64,000 bases of DNA from Isoetes taiwanensis (taxonomy: Eukaryota; Streptophyta; Lycopodiopsida; Isoetales; Isoetaceae). Shown here one piece after another: positions 1 to 9,354 of the stretch; within the stretch, counting starts at the first letter, position 1; every line of letters begins with the position of its first letter. The notes beneath the pieces are model-generated. The model made no database searches and had not been told where the DNA came from. It saw only the letters and a list, made by a program, of their open reading frames with translations. Where the stretch lies: the NCBI GenBank assembly GCA_021234155.1, contig JAJEKV010000077.1, positions 1,436,627-1,500,626 of the forward strand, read 5' to 3'. Both the position numbers and the translations under genes were made by a program.

Positions 1-300
1 GTATTTCTGGCCAAAAACCAAGCGAGAAACTGCGCGGCGGAGTCAAAATCTTTGGTCGGATCCCTCTTGCAGCTCCTGGACGGCTTGAAATGCTTCAAAG
101 GCCCTTCCAATCGTTTTGTCTTCCTCTTTAACACTAGTTTGATGAAGAGAGGAAGTGATTTGAGCTTCGATAGAGCGGATCAAGCAAAAATGACCTAAAA
201 GCAGTTGATTACGGGCTTAAAAGCGTGAAGTGCACGCGTTTGGCGATAACGGGTGGCCGGAAACACCACAAAAAAAGTCCGGAAATACCACATCCCGGAC
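1..300. other. No recognisable gene
   Basis: Low-complexity-free sequence with no open frame or motif that I recognise. It may be the decayed upstream (gag/protease) part of the Copia relic that becomes readable from about position 301. Confidence 0.4.
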
Positions 301-979
301 TCTAAATACGGCGGTCCCATCAAATTGCCATGCGGCAACAACAAATTTTTGAATGTACTTCATGTTCCTGATTTGCACAAATAGTTAGTCTCTGTCAGAT
401 TACCTCTCCTGGTTTTCAAGTTTTTTTCCATGCTAACTGTTGTCAAATTTTAGATTTTCAGGACTATGTCATCCTCATTGGATCTCGCTCTGAAAATTTG
501 TACAAGTTTAACCTCTCTCTCCCAGAAGGTGCATGCCTTGCTACTGCTGTTACATCTTCACCATCCTTTCTCTGGCATGCACGCATTGGCCTTCCCTCTG
601 CTCACCCGTTTCAACTTCTCACATCCAAGGGACTCCTTTCAAACCCAAACAAGCTTGCTTTCCCTGCATGCATGGGAAAATCACCTGCACTTATTTTCTA
701 CCTCTGATTCGCATGCTCATCATCCGCTTGCCTTGGTCCACAGCGATTTATGTGGCCCATTTTTTGAACCTAGCCATGCTCTTGTGTCTAGATGACCATA
801 GATGCACGCTATTTCCAAACCTCATTGTCTGCAAAAGTGATATCTTTTTTTAATTTTTGGTTTTTCACAACTTTGCAAAAGGTCCAGTGGTTACAAGCTT
901 ATCACTCTTTGCACTGATCATAGAGGCGAGTTCATTGCCAAGACCTTTCAGCAATTTTGTGTAGATCATGGTATTCAAC

Positions 980-1041
980 ATCAATTCTCATTCCCTAACT
1001 CTGCAGAGCAATCAATTCTCATTCCCTAACTCTGCAGAGCA
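980..1041 (+). repeat. 31-bp perfect tandem duplication
   Basis: Two adjacent identical 31-bp units (980-1010 and 1011-1041) inside the integrase relic. Since 31 is not a multiple of three, the duplication by itself breaks the reading frame. It looks like replication slippage after the element died. Confidence 0.9.
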
Positions 1042-1145
1042 AGATGGGCGTGTTGAGCGAACAAACTGCATTATTTTGAAAATGTTCCAAAATAAATGTT
1101 CCATCACTCATCAAAATAAATGTTCCAATTTATTTTTGGGGGAAG

Positions 1146-1150
1146 CTATC
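1146..1150 (+). repeat. Left target-site duplication CTATC
   Basis: The 5-bp sequence CTATC lies immediately before the TG of the first LTR and again at 5574-5578 immediately after the CA of the second LTR. Five bases is the usual Copia/gypsy integrase target duplication. Confidence 0.85.
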
Positions 1151-1769
1151 TGATGACGGATTTCCCCACATCCCCATCATTCGACCTCAAAGGCAAAGAT
1201 AGGATCAGATTTGATGCTGCTTCAAAGCAAAAGAAAGAAGGCAAAGAAAACACACGAGAAATTTTGGAGAATTGGAAAATATGGGAAATTGAAATAACGT
1301 AAGAAAAGAACTATGGAAAAGATGTAGGAAAATAAATGGGGTGCACCATTTATTCGAGAAAACAAGGTAATACAAAGAAGCTTCAAGACATCTTGCATGG
1401 AGGAAGAGGTCTCTAACACCATCTTCCCAGGGCTGCCACTACCCTTGCTCCATGTGGGATTCTAGAGCCCAAGACGAAGAGAATAAGTCTCCTCAAGATA
1501 TTTATAATTTTTTCTATGAATCTTGGTCATCCACTTGTCTTGATCCTAGCCCTTCTTTTTGACACCTCATCAATCTCCCCAATTTTGTCTTCCTCTCCCT
1601 TTAACAACTTTCGTCTTTTTCTATAACAATAAGCACAATTTAATCAAGGCCGTTAAATTGTAACAACAAATACAAATGCATCTAGGCCCTTGATCTTCTC
1701 CCCCCTTTTTAGACTATTAGAGTGCAATTCTTCTATGTTGACCAGGGTTTGCCAAAAATCCAGTCAACA
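1151..1769 (-). repeat. LTR of nested element (3' LTR if minus-transcribed)
   Basis: 619 bp beginning TGATGACGGA and ending AGTCAACA on the plus strand. It matches 4710-5573 over its whole length apart from small indels, a roughly 40-bp AG-rich segment near 1215-1255 absent from the other copy, and the SINE present only in the other copy. Confidence 0.85.
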
Positions 1770-2769
1770 TCACGCCCAAACAAAAAAGATATGGCCGGTC
1801 CCCTCGGCCACCAACTTCAAGACTTTTCATATTTCAAGTATAATAAGTTAGTCTTCTTTGGCACAAAGAAGAGCTAACTGGGGTTTTACGGGTCCCACCA
1901 AACCTATATTTAACGGACCCTCCAAACCTGTTCAAAATGATAATAATAAGGAGTTTTTAAGGTGTACTCCAACACCAAAATATAACTTGTAGTGTGTACA
2001 TACGCATACATCTATACTATGTAACAACATCATAATGATATATGCCATGAGAAAGATATAAAAAGTAATGGTAGTATTTGGCCTTGGGGTAGGGCTTAAA
2101 TGCAATGGGGCAATGGTCTTAAAGAGATGCGCACGCCTAAACAAAATGTGCGAAAGTGTAAATTATATAAAAAATGTAAAGCAATGAAGGTAATAATAGG
2201 TTAAGATATGAGCGTGGGGCCATTAAAGGGCAAGAGATAAAATCATAGCATATGGCCATAGTCGTGGACAAAAAGTGGGTAAAAAAAGCAAATATGGCAA
2301 AAAGTGGTGGAAACGTAGCAAAATCTAAGGATGTTCAAGCAAAAGTATTAGGGAAACGTTCCACTGCTGGTTGCGGTGGAACCACCGGGCGGCGCCGCCA
2401 CGAAGCGGCGAGCCACCCAAAATTCCCCACCGAAGCCACCGATGAGGAACGCTCCTTTAAACCGTAGTTTCACGCGGTGTAACTGGTTTCCGGTAAATTT
2501 GTCCACGCCGAACAACCATGTGCAAAAGCGAGCATTAAATGACTCGCCAGTTGATGGCCGCCAATGCAAGAACAACGTCGCAAAGAATCTGCTCATGCTC
2601 AGAGTCGCGGCGCGGCTTCGATGATGGCGCCGCTGATGCTCAGCGATGGCAAGCAAGGGAGCGATGGCCCCCTCGAACAAAAACCCGCCTAAGCATGTTG
2701 CCGGATCTGTAGAAGGAAGAAAGAAGATGAAGCAGAAGGATTGGGTCCACGCCATTAGGGAAGGGCTCA

Positions 2770-3211
2770 GGATAATCTTACCCCGGATTGAGGGATCCCG
2801 AGGTGTGATCCCGAGGATCGGCATCCTGGAGGACGTGTGATCCCGGAGGACGGGATCCGCCGTTAACTGCCGCAGATTAAAGGCTACTGCCAGATTAAGT
2901 AGGCCATTTTTGGCAAGATTGGGGCGGCGTCATTCTTTGCTGGCGCTCACACTCCTTCCTCCTCTGGCGATACGATCCTATCCTCCCACCGATTCCCGCC
3001 ACCCTAGCACAGCGCCATCCGGGATTTGGAGGAGAATCGGCAAGAAAAAGCCACACAAAAACTTCCCCGATTTTCCCTATAAGGGTTCGGTTTTTGTGCG
3101 ATTCTTCGCTAGCGATAAGGGGATCCGGCCTCCGGATCACACGTCCTCCCTGGGATGCCGATCCTCGGGATCACACCTCAGGGATCCCTCAATCCGGGGT
3201 AAGATTATCTG
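2770..3211. repeat. GC-rich foldback: about 90-bp inverted arms around a 262-bp spacer
   Basis: Left arm 2770-2858 and right arm 3121-3211 are near-perfect reverse complements (both contain GATAATCTTACCCCGG and GATGCCGATCCTCGGGA-type cores in opposite orientation). The similarity continues weakly outward to about 2754 and 3225. The spacer is GC-rich and has no convincing ORF. It could be an independent foldback/MULE-like transposon inserted in the LTR element or an internal structural feature of it; I see no clear target duplication. Confidence 0.75.
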
Positions 3212-3859
3212 GCCCTAAAGGATGCGGATCTGCGATGAAGAAGGCTGGGATGTCGCTCTACGCCATAGCCATAACTTTATTAAGCCATAGCGGCACATCG
3301 GTTGAAGCTTCTTGCCATAGCCATTGAAGAGTCCGCCATAGCTAATGCTGCTCGTAGACTAGGTTTGAGCGGCCTGAGCGGCACCGCTTAGAGTAGGTAA
3401 ACCAATAAGTTACCTGAAATAAATAATACAAGAAAAAATGCGGAAACCACAGGGTACTCGTGGTTTACGTGTGAAGAAACTAATAACAAAGGTAGTTAAA
3501 AAAAAACAAATGGGAAAGAAGAATAGGAAGAGGCAAAAACAAAAACGGCGCAAATGACAAAAATAAGGTAAACAAAGATAAGCGTGGCAAAATTAAATAA
3601 AGGAGATTCTTTTGGTTTTGGACGTGGATGGCTTTGAGCGGCAAAGCATGCTCCTTCTGATTGCTTCTCTTCCGACTGCTTCTCTTTTCTTGCAGGAAGC
3701 GCTGGATCACAGAGACGGAATGCAAATTTGCTCCTTACCTTCCTTCTTCTGCAGATCTGGTTGCTAAGAGGCGACCAACTGGTGAAGAGCTTCTGTGATA
3801 TTGGCATGCAACTGGCTATGACAGATAAAAGGTTTAGACAAGGCAGATAGGATGGGCGC

Positions 3860-4535
3860 CAACAGCAGAGATGGCAGAAGCAGCATTTTGAGTTTTTTTG
3901 CAGATGGATGAGGATGGAATGGAGCAGGCAGCTATGGCAAAAATACAGAATCATGTTTTTCAAAGCAGATGGAGGATGGACAACAGCAGCAGAGATGGTA
4001 GAAGAAGCGCCTTCTTGAGTTTTTTGCAGATGGATGAGGACGGAATGAAGCACTGGACATCAGCATGCAGAAGAATGGCATTCCTCCCTTTTTGTTTTTT
4101 TTACAGAGCATAGGGCAGGGCCGGTTTCAATCTGTAACAGTAAATCATCATAGCAGGGCACAAGATTGGCATGATTTTGATAGGATTGGAGGGCCAGCCT
4201 TGCTGGCTCTCCCATAAAAGATCCAAGAAGAATTAGTATTTTGATCCTGCACCATCTTCAGCAGCAACTTCTTATTTTTTTTCTTCTCTCCTTCCCTATT
4301 CATCTCTTGCTTGCAGATCTTGGCGGTAGCAATCAAAGGCTGCTTCATCCTTCTGTTATTTGTTTGACAAATCCGGCAGCTTCTGAGGCAAAGGCAACAG
4401 AGATGACAAAGCCTTCTGTTATTTGTCAGCAAATCCATCAGCAAGGGTAGAATGAGATGGAGGGCTGGCTTTTGCTGGCTCTCCCAAAAATATTCAAGAA
4501 ATATTTCTTTCTGCAGCATCTTCAAGCAGCAAGTA
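3860..4535. repeat. Internal direct repeats of the nested LTR element
   Basis: Two pairs of imperfect direct repeats. Pair one: 3860-3922 and 3981-4048 share an AACAGCAG...GAGATGG...GCAGATGGATGAGGA module. Pair two: about 4185-4270 and 4450-4535 share a GATGGAGGGC...TGCTGGCTCTCCC...GCATCTTCA...GCAGCAA module, with a shorter CTTCTGTTATTTGT repeat between them. The region reads as ORFs in several frames only because it is repetitive. Confidence 0.7.
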
Positions 4536-4709
4536 GTGAATATAGAAGAGCAGCAGATGACAAATGATTGGAAAATAAGAGATGGCAGAGTAAGAGAAAG
4601 AAAGAAAAGAAAAAACTTGAGATATGGCAAACAATGGACAATGGAAAAATTACAGCAGCACCAAAGCATGATCCCGGGGAAGATTTGGATCTCGGTAGGA
4701 CCTCCAAAA

Positions 4710-5573
4710 CGATGACGGATTTCTTCACATCCCCTTCGACCTCAAAGGCAAAGATGGGATCTGTTCCGACGAGAAATTTTGGAGAATTGGAAGATATGGG
4801 AAATTGGAACAATGTAAGAAAAGAACCATGGAAAAGATGGAAAATAGATGGGTGCACCACTTTATTCGAGTAAATAAGGTAATACAAAAAAGCTTCAAGA
4901 CATGGGGAAAGAGGTCTCTACACCATCTTCCCACTTCCCAGAGCTGCCACTACTCTTGCTCCGTGTGAGATTCTAGAGCCCAAGAGAAGGAGAATAAGTC
5001 TCCTCAAGATATTTATAATTTTTTCTATGAATCTTGGTCGTTCACTTGTCTTAATCCTAGCCCTTCGTTTTAACACCTCATCAATCTCCCCAATTTTGTC
5101 TTCTTCTTTGTTTAACAACTTTCTGTCTTCTTCTTTGTTTAACAACTTTCGTCTTTTTCTGTGGTAAGACGTTAAACTGCCATACCCAAGGTCACGGGTT
5201 CAACGCCTCGTTGTGAAAGTGGCCATGCAATGTAAAGTTGGTGGGGGAAGGACCCCCACTGGCAATGTAAAGTGGTGGGGCGGGACCCATCCTAAAAGGT
5301 GTTATGCGGTGTCACATCACTTCAAGAATGTAAAGTGGTGGGGCGGGACCCATCCGGGTGTGTTAGACAAAGGTGTCACATGTCCGATGGGGGACGCCTT
5401 GTGGCGTGACGTTAAAATCTCTTCTTCTTCTATAACAATAAGCACAATTTGATCAAGGTCGTTAAATTGTAACAACAAACACAAATGCATCTAGACCCTT
5501 GATCCTCCCCTTTTAGACCATTAGAGTGCAATTCTTCTATGTTGACCGAGATTTGCCAAAAATCTAGTCAACA
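4710..5573 (-). repeat. LTR of nested element carrying a SINE (5' LTR if minus-transcribed)
   Basis: 864 bp matching 1151-1769. The first base is C instead of the expected T, so this copy starts CGATGACGG. It is longer because of a 27-bp tandem duplication near 5098-5151 and a 271-bp SINE-like insertion at 5161-5431. It ends GTCAACA directly before the right target duplication at 5574-5578. Confidence 0.85.
5161..5431 (+). mobile_element. tRNA-derived SINE-like insertion in an LTR
   Basis: Exactly the segment missing from the other LTR copy. It opens with GTGGTAAGAC (late part of a pol III A box), has a B-box match GGTTCAACGCC at 5197-5207 at tRNA-like spacing, and ends in a (TCT)n-like tail. 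The body carries a 29-bp unit, AATGTAAAGTGGTGGGGCGG and following bases, at 5264-5292 and 5327-5355, plus a diverged third copy from 5229. The A box looks truncated at its 5' end, so this is probably a 5'-truncated copy. The pyrimidine-rich flanks make the target duplication hard to define. Confidence 0.65.
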
Positions 5574-5860
5574 CTATCTTTACTGTTGCTACCTTCTCAA
5601 TCATACTCCTCACCGAAGCATTAATCATCAGATTCCTGAAAAGTGATGGTCATCTTGTTCTATCTCCACAAACACCTTAGGTGTCTTTGGATGTCGATAC
5701 TGTTTTTGCTCTAGAACTTCGAACAATGTTCTGTGATTTTGTAGCTGGCATTACCCATTGATTGTAACTTAACCCCAACTCTAATAAGAAAGGAAGCAAA
5801 GGATATGAATTGTCTAGAGCTATTTATTGTTTTATTATCTTCATTTTCTTCCACGGGTTT
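5574..5860 (+). pseudogene. Copia-type pol relic, part 2 (integrase end)
   Basis: Continuation of the relic at 301-1150 after the nested element. Readable blocks are YLLNHTPHRSI near 5590-5625 (the conserved segment after the GEA motif of Copia integrases), LGVFGCRY near 5675-5705, and a KKGSKGYE-like segment near 5785-5810 (C-terminal GKGY region). Frameshifts separate them. No reverse transcriptase follows; similarity is lost near 5860. Confidence 0.75.
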
Positions 5861-6400
5861 GTAATACCATATTAAGCAAAACTGGCGAGGATCCGCAGCG
5901 ATGAGGATGCTCCCTTACTCGGTAGTGGCCGTCGTAGCCCGATCGCGATGCTTCCATGGGTTGGGGCAAAGGCCAAGAAATTGGTGCCGATCGCGATCTT
6001 CCATTCCATGGGTTGGGGCGTTGGCCAAGAAATTGGTGCCGCCAAGGTATGCCTTTTACCCAAAAGTCGCAATCAATTTAGCGGAATGTGGAATCATGCC
6101 GAGAAACTTAATTTCGAGGCGCATCCACCGTGATCGGCGGTAAATGGGCGAGATCCGGCCCGACATAATCGGCGGAAATGGCGGATCCAGCAAAGATAAC
6201 CGGCCGGAGGATTTGCGAGGAAGTCAAGGGGTTTTGATGAACACATCAGACGCAGGATCACATTGAGGAAGTACGCTTAAGAAGGAAAATTACATGAGAA
6301 CAAAAATTAGACACTGTTTTACAATAGGAAGGATAATAATGAACTCCCTTGGTTATTGCTACATATCTCTTATCTCTTATCTAAACATATATAAGCCAGC
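5861..6400. other. GC-rich intergenic segment with a roughly 50-bp tandem duplication
   Basis: No gene recognised. Units 5941-5988 and 5989-6040 are an imperfect tandem duplication built on GATCGCGAT...CCATGGGTTGGGGC...GGCCAAGAAATTGGTGCC. The remainder shows no conserved open frame. Confidence 0.6.
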
Positions 6401-6510
6401 TTCCTTTTTTGTTTGATGGAATATTTCCGTTCCAACAAAAAACCTGGGAGCACCACGTGTACCCAAAATATAGTTAAGAAAAAAATAAATAGAGTGACGG
6501 CGTGACGTCA
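6399..6510 (+). promoter_or_regulatory. Candidate promoter elements upstream of the 165-codon gene
   Basis: A TATA-like ATATATAAG lies near 6390-6400, and a perfect palindromic TGACGTCA (CRE/TGA-type bZIP site) at 6503-6510. A second TATA-like TTTATAAG is near 6558. Which one is used is unknown. Starting at the first would leave several upstream ATGs in the leader, so the later one or a 5' UTR intron is more likely. Confidence 0.35.
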
Positions 6511-6725
6511 TGATATGACCATTGTAATCGGCTATAGATCTCAGCGATTGCATCGATTTATAAGAAGGATCTTGGTCTCTTGGGTCTCATATATGATCTC
6601 AAGTTAAATGCATGGCTAAGGGTCATGATCCTGGAATATTTGGTATTGAATGTTAGATCCTGTGGAGTTCGAGAATTGGCTGAGTGCTCCTATAAATTTC
6701 GGATGTCTGTGATGAGTTCGGTGCC

Positions 6726-7223
6726 ATGGCCTCCAAGAAGCGAAAATTTGCTGAGTGCATTGTTGGGCTTTTGGAAGACTACCTTCCAGTGCCCAAAAGG
6801 CTTCGAATTGATTTGCTGGTCATGGTCGATGGGTGGATTGTATGTGACGACGAGCAAGGGGGGGCTCATGACGATGTAGTAGACCACCACAGTGACAACA
6901 ACGGCAAGATGGAGAGAGTTAGCGTTGCCAAGATAGGAGATTGTTCTCATACCTCTATTCTTGAGGCAACAGAAGACCCATTGGATGGTTTGATTTTCCC
7001 TGAACTTGATTTTGACTTGCCTGATCAGGTAGCATCTTTTGATTTGGTTAACACTGTGGAGGAGAATCCGGAACTTGGCCTCCTCCCGTACTTATTTGGG
7101 TATGATAACCTTATAGTTTGTAACAGCTGCCTCTGTTTTGTTGCTGATGATGAGGTAGACGAGTTTGGTCGCTGTAAACTTTGCATAAAAAACCCAGTAG
7201 AGTTTCGGGTTATGGAGTGCTGA
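6726..7223 (+). CDS. Small probable nuclear protein with C-terminal zinc ribbon, function unknown
   Basis: An uninterrupted 165-codon frame, the best intact gene in the window. The ATG sits in a strong context (GCCATGGCC). Residues 4-7 (KKRK) and 23-27 (PKRLR) look like nuclear localisation signals. The middle (about 41-125) is acidic and rich in D and E. The C-terminus has CNSC at 132-135 and CKLC at 150-153, a four-cysteine zinc-ribbon arrangement with a 14-residue spacer. I do not recognise the family. A competing frame with several ATGs (6580-6879) overlaps the start and could act as an overlapping upstream ORF or be chance. Directly after the stop, AAGGTTTGTG and a later TAACCTGCAG could bound a 3' UTR intron (7224-7290). 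Codon use and lack of stops argue for a real gene, but no homolog was checked. Confidence 0.6.
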   Translation: MASKKRKFAECIVGLLEDYLPVPKRLRIDLLVMVDGWIVCDDEQGGAHDDVVDHHSDNNGKMERVSVAKIGDCSHTSILEATEDPLDGLIFPELDFDLPDQVASFDLVNTVEENPELGLLPYLFGYDNLIVCNSCLCFVADDEVDEFGRCKLCIKNPVEFRVMEC

Positions 7224-8099
7224 AGGTTTGTGTTGCAAATTACCTGTCTGAATTGTTATGTGGCCCCTGATTTTTTATTGTAACCTGCAGGTGTAATGTG
7301 CGGGTGACGAAGGTACCTCGTGATAGTGTTTTTTTGCAGCATGGTTGCAACAATACAGAGTTTTTTTGTAAACTAACATCTGCTGGATGTATTTTGATAA
7401 CACGTATAAGAAGGCCTTTTGAACAGGAAGGTAAGCAAAAGTAAGACTAAACAGCCAGCCCAAACCCCACATACACAAAAAAAGAGGAAGTTTGTCAAAA
7501 TTAGAATTACAACTTTTGGGCCTCTTCTTCTCAAACGCTGGTATATACATCACAGATCTGATTTTAATATAAGAATATGTATCTTATTTATCAAAAGGCA
7601 CAAAATGTTTTGACTTACAGATGTGTGTATCATTTTCTTGGGCATGGTATACTGTAAGGGCAACTGCTACTTGAAGTAAGATACTTCCATGTTGAGAATA
7701 TATAAATACATGTCGGAATGGAATGATTACTGAACAAGGAGTTCCTATATGACGCCATTCTGCAGATCTCATTATATACATGTTATTTTAACTTACAAAT
7801 CAACTGTCCTCGAAAATTGAAAATGTGTGCCCTTTGTTCATGCATTGCACGATTCCCAGACACCAATACTTGATCTGAAGGAACTTCCTCCATTTGCGCA
7901 GAACTACGACTGGGCCAGCCTTCCGAGCACAATCATCCCATGCTTTAGCCATTGCGTACCAAAGACACCGGCAATGGTAAACCACGCACCACCCGTCCAA
8001 ACTGTTCTCGTGCGACATAGGATATTGGATGGCTGCATTAATAGTTGTTGGTATTATTAAAAAGGGCAAACCAACAAGCATGCACAAACATACTTATAA
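7224..8099. other. 3' flank of the zinc-ribbon gene and intergenic DNA
   Basis: AT-rich. The first 100-200 bp are probably the 3' UTR of the upstream gene. No other coding or structural signal is visible. Confidence 0.5.
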
Positions 8100-8807
8100 G
8101 GGAAATTTACCAAAATAACCTTAATTGTTGACTTAATTCCCAAAAAGCCCTTTGTATTTCTGAAATTCTCAAAATGCCCTTAATTCTTAAGTATTTTCCC
8201 AAATAGCCCCTTCTAATTTAAAAATCACCAAAAGCTAGAGATAAGCATATCATTCTAATGCTTTTATAAAAATCGTATTGAAGGGGAAGCTTTGTGGGCT
8301 TCTTGTGCAGAAACTGCTTTATACCCATACATGTTACTTGTAGAGCTCATTTTGCTATTTATATGATGTCCGTATATATCCTCCAAATATTGAATTTCTT
8401 GAAAATAATGAATAGCTACCTCCTGCAACATGTCATCCTCCTGGTAGTTCTAAAAGAAAATGGGATAGGACAGAAGACAGAGATTGAAAAAAGCGTATGT
8501 ACAAGTGCACACGTGGTAATGTCAGGCATAATGAAGGCAGTTGCAGAAATTCTATTTGACATTTCTGTTGCATTTTTTTGTCATAATGATTTTTGAAATT
8601 TATTTTCCAAATTATTGTCATCTATAAGAACCACTTCCTCGTAGAAAATGATCCTCTATTGTAAATACGTGCTTTTTGGTGATTTTTAAATTAGAAGGAG
8701 CTATTTGGGAAAATAGTTAAGAATTAAGGGCATTTTGGGAATTTCAAAAATACAAAGGGCTTTTTGGGAATTAACTGAACAATTAAGGTTATTTTGGTAA
8801 ATTTCCC
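8100..8807. mobile_element. DNA element with about 136-bp terminal inverted repeats
   Basis: The arms 8100-8235 and 8671-8807 are reverse complements with a few mismatches; both ends start GGGAAATTTACCAAAATAA. The 435-bp centre has no transposase motif. Long, AT-rich TIRs of this form and the total length of about 0.7 kb fit a non-autonomous Mutator-like (MULE) or foldback element. I could not find a convincing 8-10-bp target duplication (left flank TACTTATAA, right flank ATAGAATCT), so the exact ends or the class may be wrong. Confidence 0.75.
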
Positions 8808-9221
8808 ATAGAATCTGCATCATCAGAAAGAACTACTGGTGAGCAGTCTGGGTACCCTGGAGGAATAAGCAGCTTCAACGGTGATAACACAGCCTAGAAC
8901 CAAGAGGAACATAAATAGTTGTTTTTGAATGTTAAGAACAAAGGTTACGTAAGAAAACTCACCAAATGAAAAGGTTGGCTTTGAAATAAAGCACTGGCAT
9001 TTATTTCAATGCCATTGTAGCTCAACGTTACTACATGTCTACTTTGCTGTTGCATGTTAACAGGGGATTCCTATTACATCCTTAGTGTATCATGAACCAG
9101 TAGTACTGTTCCTAGTTCACTACATTGTAGCACAACTATCCAATAACTACTTTGGCAATTTAACCATGAACTTGCATGGAAGTATGCTAGAAGATGCATG
9201 CATCGCTCTTTCGTAACTAGA
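8808..9221. other. Intergenic, nothing recognised
   Basis: No ORF, repeat or RNA gene that I can support. Confidence 0.5.
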
Positions 9222-9354
9222 GAATTGTAGCTTCCAACAGAATTAGTTCTTTTACGTGGTTCTGCATGCTTGATTGAAACATAGAGGGGAATTGTAGCTT
9301 CCAACAGAATTAGTTCTTTTATGTGGTTCTGCATGCTTGATTGAAACATAGAGA
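9222..9354 (+). repeat. 67-bp near-perfect tandem duplication
   Basis: Units 9222-9288 and 9289-9354 differ only at one internal base (ACG versus ATG) and at the last few bases. The high identity suggests a recent duplication. Confidence 0.9.

Larger units (their letters stand above)
301..1150 (+). pseudogene. Copia-type pol relic, part 1 (protease end, GAG-pre-integrase, integrase)
   Basis: Decayed Ty1/Copia polyprotein read across several frames. In order: a NVLHVPDLHK-like stretch near 350 (end of the protease region), LWHARIGLPS with a following CMGK near 565-680 (GAG-pre-integrase zinc-binding segment), LVHSDLCGPF near 735-765 (start of the integrase core), DHRGEF near 915-935, and QDGRVERTN followed by FLGEAI near 1040-1150 (end of the integrase core). 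Stops and frameshifts separate the blocks, and a 31-bp tandem duplication at 980-1041 shifts the frame. The relic stops exactly at the target-site duplication of the element starting at 1151 and resumes at 5574. Integrase normally inserts reverse-transcribed DNA; this copy cannot encode it. Confidence 0.85.
1151..5573 (-). mobile_element. Non-autonomous LTR retrotransposon nested in a Copia relic
   Basis: About 4.4 kb bounded by two similar, same-orientation LTRs (1151-1769 and 4710-5573) and flanked by CTATC on both sides. The host Copia integrase reads on across the two flanks, which proves insertion. I infer minus-strand transcription: read on the minus strand the LTR begins TGTTGAC, contains a TATAAATA motif and later an AATAAA. 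No canonical TGGTATCAGAG primer site is visible next to either LTR; the minus-strand sequence TGGAGGTCCTACC just inside 4710 is the only candidate. The interior (1770-4709) has no gag or pol motif in any frame and holds internal duplications and a GC-rich foldback, so it must be mobilised in trans (LARD-like). Confidence 0.8.

Noticed and set aside
466-853. Three overlapping plus-strand frames of about 70-110 codons
   Set aside because: They are frames of one decayed Copia integrase region; each holds only a piece of the motif order.
1930-2840. Several frames of 60-158 codons on both strands
   Set aside because: GC-rich interior of the LTR element with open frames on both strands at once; no family similarity.
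4148-4669. 173-codon minus-strand frame
   Set aside because: It lies in the internally duplicated, low-complexity interior of the nested LTR element, is rich in C, L and S, and has no motif.
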